DNA of 48,350 nt, taken from assembly GCA_002709695.1 (NCBI GenBank), contig PAQF01000078.1:1-48350 (forward strand), in the 5' to 3' direction. Every line of letters begins with the position of its first letter. The first letter of the stretch is position 1. Of the stretch, positions 41,849 through 48,350 are shown one piece after another. The notes under the pieces were generated by a model. The model was not told the DNA's origin and did not search any database. It saw only the letters and a list, made by a program, of their open reading frames with translations. The position numbers and the translations under genes were made by a program. The stretch is from Candidatus Poribacteria bacterium. Its GTDB lineage: Bacteria > Poribacteria > WGA-4E > UBA9662.

Positions 41849-44527
41849 ATGTTTAGCTTGGCCTCGCCGATTTTCCTGTTAGTCTTTTTACTTTCCATTC
41901 CTCTTTTTTTGCTAATTCAACGGTGGGGGAAAACGCAATCTCAATCAGAGAAAAGAAATTCCCTTCTACTACTGCGGTTCGCTAGCTTAGCTTGTTTGTT
42001 TCTCGCCCTCGCTGGAGTCCATCGAAAAACTCAGTCTAGTCAACTAACGTTTGCGTTTTTGGTTGACATTTCAAAAAGTATACCTGAAGCACAAAAGCAC
42101 TTTGCGATTAATCAAATTAATACTATTATTGACTCACTGAAACCTACGGATCGATATTGTGTAATTTCATTTGCCAAACAGCCATCAGTTTCAGTGCCTT
42201 TAGTCGCTGTTCAGAATAATCCATATGTATCACCAAAATCCATTTTGGGAAACGCCATTGCTCAAAATGGAACTGACTTAGCGAGTGCAATCCAGCTGGC
42301 AATTTCCATTTTGCCTGAGGTTGCCCAAAAGAGAGTTGTCTTATTCAGCGACGGCCTTCAAAATACCGGTCAAATTGACAGTGTACTTGAACTAGCCCAA
42401 GCAAGTGAAATCAGGGTGCTTACTATACCAATTTTAGCTGAGAGAAAGAATGAAATTATCGTACAGAAGCTTCAGGTTCCACCTAAGATACAAAAAGGGA
42501 GGATTTTTAAAGTAAGGGCAACTATAGAGAACACTATGGATCAAACAGTAAGTATAAATCTTTACCGAAATGGAGTTCCTGTCATCGCCCAAAAGAAAGT
42601 GGTTTTAAAATCGGGACAACAAACTATTGTATTTGATCAGCAAATCTTTGATATAGGCAATCACGAATTTCAGGTAGAGGTGATTGCCGACGATGAGGTA
42701 AGCGAAAATAATACTGGCTATGCGTTAGTAGAAATTTCGGATGGGTCTCGCTTACTTTGTGTTACTTCTGACAAATTTGCTGGACAAACAATAAAAACCG
42801 TTCTTGAAGCCAGTAATTTTTCAGTTGACGTGGTTACACCATCTAGTTTCCCAATCGATTTTGCTCAATTACAGAAGAACGAAGCGATAGTTATGATAAA
42901 TGTATCAGCTAATGAATTATCTCTATTACAAATGAATCAGATTGAAACTTACGTTCGGGACTTTGGTCGTGGATTAGTTGTGATTGGAGGCAATCAGTCA
43001 TTTGGTAGAGGAGCATACGAAGATACTTCGTTCGAACGTATATTACCGTTAAAAATGATACCTAAAACACAAAAAGAGTCACTCTCAGTACTTATGTTGA
43101 TTGATACTTCTGGTAGTATGGCAAATTATGTAGAAAGTGACCAGAAGATCGGATTGGCTATTGAAGGTGTTCGGTTAGCTGTCAATGCACTAGGCGAGGC
43201 TGATTTAGTTGGTGTTGTTAGTTTTTCCGCCTCTATTGGTCTTCAGATACCACCAACAACTGATCATCAAAGAGTTCTGAAAGCGATAGGAACACTACGT
43301 CCTAGAAATGGAACACAGTTGTTCCCCGCACTTCAGGAAGCATATAAATTGGTAAAAGAAACTGAAGCAAAGCAAAAACACATTGTCATTCTTTCTGATG
43401 GGAAATCGGATGGTGATTTTGAATCGTTAACAACTCAGATTGCCAAGAACGATGTTACTATTACGACTTTGGCTATAGGTGATGTTGCGCAGGACTTGCT
43501 ACAAACGATTGCACGTAACGGTAAAGGGCGCTATGTACATGTAAAAGATATGACACAGCTACCTAGGGTACTGGCTGAGGAAGTACATCAAATCCAAGAA
43601 TATACTGTTCAAGAAATGTTTGTGCCGCGCTTGCATCAGACCACTCGGATTTTAGACGGGATTAGTCAGACACCTCACCTTTACGGTTACATCGCTACAT
43701 CAAGAAAGGAAACCGGTCAGGTTTTGATTAAATCCCATAAAGATCATCCGATTCTTGCAGTATGGGACTGTGGGCTAGGGAGATCAGTTGCTTTTACTTC
43801 TGATTTAAAGGGTTGGGGGCGAGATTGGATTAGGTGGGAGAATTTCGGCAAATTTTGGATTCAAGTCGTGAGCTCAGTTTTGCCGAGATCTAGCATAGGC
43901 AATAATTTCGATGTACAAACATCTATTAATGGTGCATATATTGGAGTTACTGTTGAAGCAAAAAATCTGCGAGCAATTAATGATAGTTCTGAACTACTTG
44001 TTCGCGCTTCTTTCCCTAATCATCATGGACAATTAGTTGAAATGATACGTACAACACCAACTCACTATGAAGGTCGATTTGAAATTGATGAGCTTGGTGT
44101 TTATTTGATTACTGCCAAGACAACTGGAGATCAACAAACAGCATGTCTTGTTGTGCCGTATTCGTCAGAGCTGGCAAATTTCGAAACAAATCAACAGCTA
44201 CTACGCAAGATTGCTAATCAAACAAACGGAACCTTCAAGCCGTCTATAGCAGAAGTTGCTTCTCGTTCTGATCAATTGGTCCAGAAAGCTAAAGACCTCG
44301 CTCCAATGTTTCTAATAATCTGTATTATTGTTTTTGTGTTAGAAATGGTTATACGACAGTTTCGCTTCAGAGATTATCAGTCAACTGTAACAAGAGAATC
44401 TACGACAGAGCAATGGTCAATGCAAAACCCTGAACTGACAGGTCAAAAGTTAGAAATTGATTCGAGCATACAGAAATTGCTGCACGTCAAACGTCAGGCA
44501 ACTACCAATTCTCAAATGACACCATAG
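41849..44527 (+). CDS. Double-vWA membrane protein with GATase-like domain (BatA/YegL-like)
   Basis: An inner-membrane protein of about 892 residues: two N-terminal helices (SPIFLLVFLLSIPLFLLIQ; LRFASLACLFLALAGV), a first vWA domain (FAFLVDISKSIPEAQ, FSDGLQNTG), a beta-rich region, a glutamine-amidotransferase-like segment (RGLVVIGGNQSFGRGAYE), a second vWA domain with a full MIDAS (MLIDTSGSMANYV, the NGTQLF Thr, ILSDGKSDGDF), and a C-terminal helix (MFLIICIIVFVLEMVI). This is the BatA/YegL-type layout; the binding partner is unknown. The ATG at 41849 gives the usual family start (MFSLASPIFLL); a TTG at 41828 is the alternative. The last 26 bases overlap the convergent dehydrogenase gene. Confidence 0.88.
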   Translation: MFSLASPIFLLVFLLSIPLFLLIQRWGKTQSQSEKRNSLLLLRFASLACLFLALAGVHRKTQSSQLTFAFLVDISKSIPEAQKHFAINQINTIIDSLKPTDRYCVISFAKQPSVSVPLVAVQNNPYVSPKSILGNAIAQNGTDLASAIQLAISILPEVAQKRVVLFSDGLQNTGQIDSVLELAQASEIRVLTIPILAERKNEIIVQKLQVPPKIQKGRIFKVRATIENTMDQTVSINLYRNGVPVIAQKKVVLKSGQQTIVFDQQIFDIGNHEFQVEVIADDEVSENNTGYALVEISDGSRLLCVTSDKFAGQTIKTVLEASNFSVDVVTPSSFPIDFAQLQKNEAIVMINVSANELSLLQMNQIETYVRDFGRGLVVIGGNQSFGRGAYEDTSFERILPLKMIPKTQKESLSVLMLIDTSGSMANYVESDQKIGLAIEGVRLAVNALGEADLVGVVSFSASIGLQIPPTTDHQRVLKAIGTLRPRNGTQLFPALQEAYKLVKETEAKQKHIVILSDGKSDGDFESLTTQIAKNDVTITTLAIGDVAQDLLQTIARNGKGRYVHVKDMTQLPRVLAEEVHQIQEYTVQEMFVPRLHQTTRILDGISQTPHLYGYIATSRKETGQVLIKSHKDHPILAVWDCGLGRSVAFTSDLKGWGRDWIRWENFGKFWIQVVSSVLPRSSIGNNFDVQTSINGAYIGVTVEAKNLRAINDSSELLVRASFPNHHGQLVEMIRTTPTHYEGRFEIDELGVYLITAKTTGDQQTACLVVPYSSELANFETNQQLLRKIANQTNGTFKPSIAEVASRSDQLVQKAKDLAPMFLIICIIVFVLEMVIRQFRFRDYQSTVTRESTTEQWSMQNPELTGQKLEIDSSIQKLLHVKRQATTNSQMTP

Positions 44528-45524
44528 CTTTAATTGTCCCGGAATCTGGGTTGAGCCATGTTGGAAAAGCTTCAATTAATTCATCGGAGTTTGCGCGGTG
44601 TGTAATCCATGGATTGGTATCAATTTTGTTCTGTTCCATCAGTGTAATAATTCGTTTGAAGTCATTTCCTGTTGAGTTACGTGTGCTAAAGAGGGTGATC
44701 TCTTTTCGATGGAATTCTGGGTCGTGGAAAGTGATATTGTCCTGTACTAATCCAACAAATATCAGTTTTCCTCCTGATGCCACGTAACTAAATGCGTTTT
44801 CCATTGACTTGACGTTGCCAGTTGCATCAAAAACAACAGTTGGCATTTCGTTTGAAGTAATTGCCTTGAGTTGATCAAATGGATTCTCTCGTCCGTTGAC
44901 AGTGAATTCAACCTCAAAAGCCTGTTGGCAGAAATCAAGACGATTCTCGTTAATATCCATTACGATAATACGACCACCTGCAATCTTAGCAAATTGAGTA
45001 ACTGTTAATCCTATCGGACCTGCACCAATGACCAGAATAAATTCTCCCGGGTTGAAATTCGCCCGATCTACAGCGTGAGCTCCGATACCAAGCGTCTCAA
45101 CCAGTGCAAGTTGATCTAGGCTCAATAAGTCCGATTTATGTAGTTTATTAACTGGTATTGTGATGAATTCACGCATTCCGCCATCAGTGTGCACACCTAG
45201 TGTTTGTAATGTTGTACAGCAATTGGTTTTCCCTCGTCGGCAGGAAATGCATCTGCCACAATTTAAATATGGCTCAATTGCACAGATATCTCCTGCATGG
45301 AGATCTTGATCATTTGCATCAATTTCCATGATTTGAACACCAAGTTCGTGTCCTAGAATCCTTGGGTAGCTAAGGAAAGGCTGTCGGCCACGAAACGCAT
45401 GTAGATCAGTTCCACAAATCCCAACCCTGTAGATTCTTACTAGTGCCGAATCTGGAGGTCGCTTCGGAATTTCGGTTTGCGATATTGAAAAATTACCAGG
45501 ACTATCAAGTGTGATTGTTTGCAT
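44502..45524 (-). CDS. Zinc-containing alcohol/sugar dehydrogenase (MDR family)
   Basis: A 340-residue medium-chain dehydrogenase. The catalytic zinc site has C37 (GICGTDLHAF) and H59-E60 (ILGHELG). The structural zinc site C89-C92-C95-C103 (NCGRCISCRRGKTNCC) is complete, as in sorbitol, threonine and L-idonate dehydrogenases. The NAD loop is VIGAGPIGLTVTQF. Probably an NAD(P)-dependent sugar-acid or polyol dehydrogenase. It lies three bases after an aldo/keto reductase and 950 bases after the uronate epimerase, so it probably belongs to uronate or sugar-acid catabolism. It overlaps the convergent vWA gene by 26 bases. Confidence 0.92.
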   Translation of the reverse strand: MQTITLDSPGNFSISQTEIPKRPPDSALVRIYRVGICGTDLHAFRGRQPFLSYPRILGHELGVQIMEIDANDQDLHAGDICAIEPYLNCGRCISCRRGKTNCCTTLQTLGVHTDGGMREFITIPVNKLHKSDLLSLDQLALVETLGIGAHAVDRANFNPGEFILVIGAGPIGLTVTQFAKIAGGRIIVMDINENRLDFCQQAFEVEFTVNGRENPFDQLKAITSNEMPTVVFDATGNVKSMENAFSYVASGGKLIFVGLVQDNITFHDPEFHRKEITLFSTRNSTGNDFKRIITLMEQNKIDTNPWITHRANSDELIEAFPTWLNPDSGTIKAMVSFENW

Positions 45525-45527
45525 AAT

Positions 45528-46457
45528 TTAGTTGTTTTCAAGTCTACCGCTGATCCAAGTTTTGTTGCGAATTGGATCTAGAATTTCTAGGACTTCTGAG
45601 AGTAATTGCGTGTTTGGATTCCGGCCGACGCAAGCAATGTTCTTTTTGACATTGGTGGGATTTGCTGTTCCCATTAAGGTTGTATGAATTTTCGAGTTAG
45701 CTAAGGAAAACTGCAAGCTAAGTTCTGAAATATCGGTGTTTTTGTTACGACAATGTTCTGCAGCCTTCATGCAGGCTGATTTGATTTTCTTGTTAGCTGG
45801 ATGCCAACTTGGGGCTCCTTTGTTAGTAAGGAGTTGCATGGATAACGGTGAAGCGCTAATGATGCCTATATTTTTATCCTCAAGTGTTGGGATTAAACCT
45901 TCTAGAGAGACGTCATTTAGTGAATAACGGCAATAGGATAAAATGGTATCCACTTTGGTTCTTTCTAGCACATAGCGGAATATTTTTAATGGTAACCCAG
46001 TAATACCAATAAATCTAACTTTCCCTTGCTTTTGGGCTTTTCGTAATGCGGGAATAGTTTCATTAACAATTATATTGAGATCAACAAATTCAATGTCATG
46101 ACATTGAATCAGGTCAATGTAGTCGGTGTTGAGACGAGTTAGACTTTGATCTACACTTTCGATGACACAATTGGCTGTAAAATCAAAATTTTGGAGGTCA
46201 TAACGCCCAACTTTGGTAGCAAGATAATATTGATTTCGGTTGACTGTTCCAAGTGCTTTACCCAAGACGATCTCAGATTCGGTACGTCCATAATAAGGAG
46301 ATGTATCAATGAAATTGACTCCTAAATCAAGTGCGGTATGGACGGCAGAAATCCCCTCTGACTCATCTGTTTTTCTATATTCACTGCCAAGCGGTGCTGC
46401 TCCAAAACTGATTATTGAAACTTCTAAATCTGTTTTTCCGAGGGTTCTATATTCCAT
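45528..46457 (-). CDS. Aldo/keto reductase
   Basis: A 309-residue (alpha/beta)8 NADP-dependent reductase. Catalytic tetrad in order: Asp in NFIDTSPYYGRTE, the second Tyr of the same segment, Lys in YLATKVGRYD and His in LIQCHDIEFVD. The start EYRTLGKTDLEVSIISFGAAPLG is typical of the L-galactose or L-fucose dehydrogenase-like group. The substrate is probably an aldose or sugar acid. It lies 18 bases after the epimerase gene and three bases before the dehydrogenase gene, all on the minus strand, in what is probably one operon. Confidence 0.92.
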   Translation of the reverse strand: MEYRTLGKTDLEVSIISFGAAPLGSEYRKTDESEGISAVHTALDLGVNFIDTSPYYGRTESEIVLGKALGTVNRNQYYLATKVGRYDLQNFDFTANCVIESVDQSLTRLNTDYIDLIQCHDIEFVDLNIIVNETIPALRKAQKQGKVRFIGITGLPLKIFRYVLERTKVDTILSYCRYSLNDVSLEGLIPTLEDKNIGIISASPLSMQLLTNKGAPSWHPANKKIKSACMKAAEHCRNKNTDISELSLQFSLANSKIHTTLMGTANPTNVKKNIACVGRNPNTQLLSEVLEILDPIRNKTWISGRLENN

Positions 46458-46475
46458 AATCTGATTTTCTTCTAT

Positions 46476-47777
46476 TTAACCATGACTCAATAGTCGAATG
46501 TGACGCCCTAGGTGCTCGTTCAAAAGTTGGTTGTGCAAATCTGAATTAGTGCTGAGCGTTTCCAGAATTATTTCTTTGAAAGGTTGTCTATCTGACATTT
46601 TGTTAGTTGTTAACACGGAACCAAACGTAACGTGCATAATTTGGCGACCATCATCTAGATCAAGAAATTCCGCCTCTCTTTCTTTATGGTTTAGGTCCAT
46701 TGGGTCTTTGACCCGATTAAGGTCTGCCGATATATGATATGTTGCTCGATCTGTTTCAAACTTTTCAAGAGAGAACTTAATAATTTCCAGAAACGCTTCG
46801 GGATTTTTTCTCGCTACGACTCTTAATGCCTCTAGGTAACTAGTACCAGCAGTTTTAACATGTAGTAGGTTTTCACAAACACGACCAATGATTGGATAGA
46901 TACTAAATTTGTCTGATCCACTGTGAACGCTAATTTTATATGGTCCGCACCAGCGAGCAATAGCAACATGCTGAGTCAGTGTTGATTCAAATAAGCTGAG
47001 GTTACCTTTATAATCAATTGCTTTTTCAAATTGGCCTACAAATCTTGGAGCGAGGCTAACATATTGAACTTCCCTGCGTTTAAGTTCCATGCCGATGAAT
47101 AGATGTTCAATTGGTGTTGTTGGTGTATCTGTTTCATCAACTGATACTTCTATCTCATAGTCAGCACCTTTTGTCGCTTCAGCAATCCATTCTGACATTC
47201 TTTCGGTGTATGCAATTGCCCGACCATATTTCACAACTGCTCGATACAGTTCCTCCCGATCTTTGAATTCAAGGGTAAGGTCGTTACTGACTTCAATACT
47301 CTTGTCTAAATAGAGATCCTCGATTTGTTTAATTGATTCGAATGCTTGCGATTTAACCACTTCACCTAAAGCTGTGTTTAATTGGTTTTGAACCAAATTA
47401 TCTGCTTTGTTATTCACAAACTCTGAGGGGTCAATGGTGAAAAAAGTAAACCCTGACTTGGCCAGATTTACTACGTCTGTCTTTGTTTTTAAGTGGTCTG
47501 CATCAGCTCCCCAGGTTCCTTGCCAACCGGAAGTTCGGATTGCCTCTTGTACACTAGACATAACTTCTAATGGTGTACGGTTCGTTCGGTCCATTTCTCG
47601 TACTGATTGTTGTGCAAATATCGGAAGGAGCTGACTTCGTTGCATGGCTAAGATATGGCCTGGAGTTGCTAGCCCAAGCCGGTCACCAAAACCAAACGAA
47701 GGATAGAGACCCAAGAGCGAGGGAGTAAGTGAATTTCTTGTTTGCGGTTCCACATTCTTGATTCTATCATGTGTCAA
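46476..47777 (-). CDS. uxaE: Tagaturonate/fructuronate epimerase-like (UxaE family)
   Basis: A 433-residue protein that I recognise as the UxaE-type tagaturonate epimerase known from Thermotoga. Matching segments are PSFGFGDRLGLATPGHI, PIFAQQSVREMDRTNRTP, WGADADHLKT and FTFFTIDPSEFV, with a His-rich second half (SVHSGSDKFSIYPIIGRV). It would link galacturonate to glucuronate breakdown. The start is unclear: TTG at 47777 has no ribosome site, and TAGAAT (47766-47761, minus strand) falls inside this frame. If that -10 is real, translation probably begins at the GTG at 47753 with almost no leader. Confidence 0.82.
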   Translation of the reverse strand: MTHDRIKNVEPQTRNSLTPSLLGLYPSFGFGDRLGLATPGHILAMQRSQLLPIFAQQSVREMDRTNRTPLEVMSSVQEAIRTSGWQGTWGADADHLKTKTDVVNLAKSGFTFFTIDPSEFVNNKADNLVQNQLNTALGEVVKSQAFESIKQIEDLYLDKSIEVSNDLTLEFKDREELYRAVVKYGRAIAYTERMSEWIAEATKGADYEIEVSVDETDTPTTPIEHLFIGMELKRREVQYVSLAPRFVGQFEKAIDYKGNLSLFESTLTQHVAIARWCGPYKISVHSGSDKFSIYPIIGRVCENLLHVKTAGTSYLEALRVVARKNPEAFLEIIKFSLEKFETDRATYHISADLNRVKDPMDLNHKEREAEFLDLDDGRQIMHVTFGSVLTTNKMSDRQPFKEIILETLSTNSDLHNQLLNEHLGRHIRLLSHG

Positions 47778-47790
47778 TCAAGAAGGACAA
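47761..47790 (-). promoter_or_regulatory. Candidate promoter of the uronate operon
   Basis: On the minus strand TTGTCC (47790-47785), 18-base spacer, TAGAAT (47766-47761). The predicted start near 47754 is practically at the GTG of codon 9, which would imply a leaderless message. Confidence 0.35.
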
Positions 47791-47870
47791 TAAAAAAGCT
47801 GAATCTTGTCATAATTTCTAAAATCGGGTTTGTACAAACCGAATTGTCTAAGAATCGCACGCTAACTCTA

Positions 47871-48350
47871 TCAAGATTGATGGAAATGGAACTGATCGTC
47901 CTCAAAATCAAGGAGCAGATTAGTTTTATCACTGAGTCTTCCTTCAAGAAGTTGAATAGCTAAAGGGTCAAGAATTTTGCGTTGAATGATGCGTCGAAGC
48001 GGTCTGGCACCATAAACTTCGTCATAGCTTTGTTCCGCCAGTTCCTCTTTGGCCAATTCTGAAATCTGTAGGTTGATACCTTTGTCCGAAAGTCTTAGTC
48101 CAACTTGATCCAATTCTCGTTGGACAATTCGTTTGATAGATTTAAGGTCGAGCTGATTAAAGACAATCTGCTCATCAATACGATTAAGGAATTCGGGACG
48201 GAAGTGTTGCTGTAAAGATTCTATAATTCGCTGATTTGCCTCATTTGGGTTTAGACTTTCATCATTGAACCATTGGCTGCCAATGTTTGAGGTCATAATG
48301 ATAACAGTATTTTTAAAATCAACAACTCTCCCTTGGCTGTCTGTTAAACG
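47871..48350 (-). CDS. clpB: ClpB disaggregase, C-terminal part (runs off right edge)
   Basis: The last 160 codons of a ClpB-type AAA+ chaperone. Reading in from the edge: RLTDSQGRVVDFKNTVIIMT, then SNIGSQWF (second-domain sensor-1 region), RPEFLNRIDEQIVF (with the arginine finger) and the C-terminal D2 small domain EVYGARPLRRIIQRKI with the sensor-2 Arg. The frame is open to the last base, so the gene starts outside the window. An internal Met at 48296 is not the start. ClpB works with DnaK, DnaJ and Hsp20 to dissolve aggregates. Confidence 0.95.
   Translation of the reverse strand, partial: RLTDSQGRVVDFKNTVIIMTSNIGSQWFNDESLNPNEANQRIIESLQQHFRPEFLNRIDEQIVFNQLDLKSIKRIVQRELDQVGLRLSDKGINLQISELAKEELAEQSYDEVYGARPLRRIIQRKILDPLAIQLLEGRLSDKTNLLLDFEDDQFHFHQS

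Noticed and set aside
41542-41898. 118-codon minus-strand frame opposite the small membrane protein
   Set aside because: Ser/Thr-rich antisense shadow. The plus strand has a ribosome site and two clear membrane helices.
1-48350. tRNA, rRNA, CRISPR arrays, insertion sequences, phage or toxin-antitoxin genes
   Set aside because: None recognised by eye. A tRNA scan and covariance search would be needed to exclude a short RNA gene in the intergenic regions.

Overview
The window reads as a dense, AT-rich bacterial chromosome segment, most likely from Candidatus Poribacteria or a close sponge- or marine-associated relative. The evidence is the C-terminal signature YPNPFNPETWIPF after TIG repeats and a dockerin-like segment (23416-25194), four phytanoyl-CoA-dioxygenase-like (PhyH) genes, a DUF1080 protein, a DUF6785/DUF6784-type membrane protein, a sulfatase start at the left edge and Gfo/Idh/MocA and sugar-isomerase genes. 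This assignment rests on recalled family distributions, not on a search. I saw no rRNA, tRNA, CRISPR array, insertion sequence or prophage.

Layout. 1-9.3 kb is accessory: a sulfatase N-terminus leaving the left edge, a large polytopic membrane protein, three tandem PhyH genes, an Hsp20 gene with a sigma-54-like promoter and a strong terminator, a region with a possibly decayed reading frame, a DUF1080 protein and an M20 peptidase. 9.4-12.7 kb is a minus-strand run nadC - ABC ATPase - methylmalonate-semialdehyde dehydrogenase. 12.8-16.7 kb holds a DnaJ-TPR protein, divergent from a plus-strand run of an M48-like pseudo-protease, a Gfo/Idh/MocA oxidoreductase and a DUF815 ATPase. 16.7-23.1 kb is a six-gene minus-strand tetrapyrrole operon: hemL - polyprenyl diphosphate synthase - siroheme synthase with a duplicated domain - hemA - hemC - PhyH.

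23.4-25.2 kb is a secreted TIG/dockerin/FlgD-like protein. 25.2-30.8 kb is a minus-strand ABC-2/GldG-type operon (ATPase, permease, GldG-like, DUF4340, then an amidohydrolase whose TTG start overlaps the preceding stop). 31-37 kb holds a sugar isomerase/epimerase, purB, recD2 and thrC. 37.4-44.5 kb holds a TonB-like vWA protein, a HEAT-repeat lipoprotein candidate, nadB, a small two-TM protein and a large double-vWA membrane protein. 44.5-47.8 kb is a probable uronate operon (uxaE-like epimerase, aldo/keto reductase, zinc alcohol dehydrogenase). The right edge is the C-terminus of ClpB.

How it fits together. The tetrapyrrole operon covers glutamyl-tRNA to hydroxymethylbilane except hemB, and adds a siroheme step and a quinone side-chain synthase. 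nadB and nadC are both present but far apart. Sulfatase, PhyH, DUF1080, sugar isomerase and uronate genes suggest use of sulfated or uronate-rich polysaccharides.

Best leads for something new: the heme operon ending in a PhyH gene that overlaps hemC; the tandem siroheme-synthase domain with a Cys-rich tail; the HExxH-to-QQxxH M48-like protein in a compact three-gene unit; and two sigma-54-like promoters (hsp20 and the TIG protein), each with an upstream dyad. Promoter calls are by eye. A recurrent -10 hexamer, TAGAAT, often with TGC before it, supports several of them.
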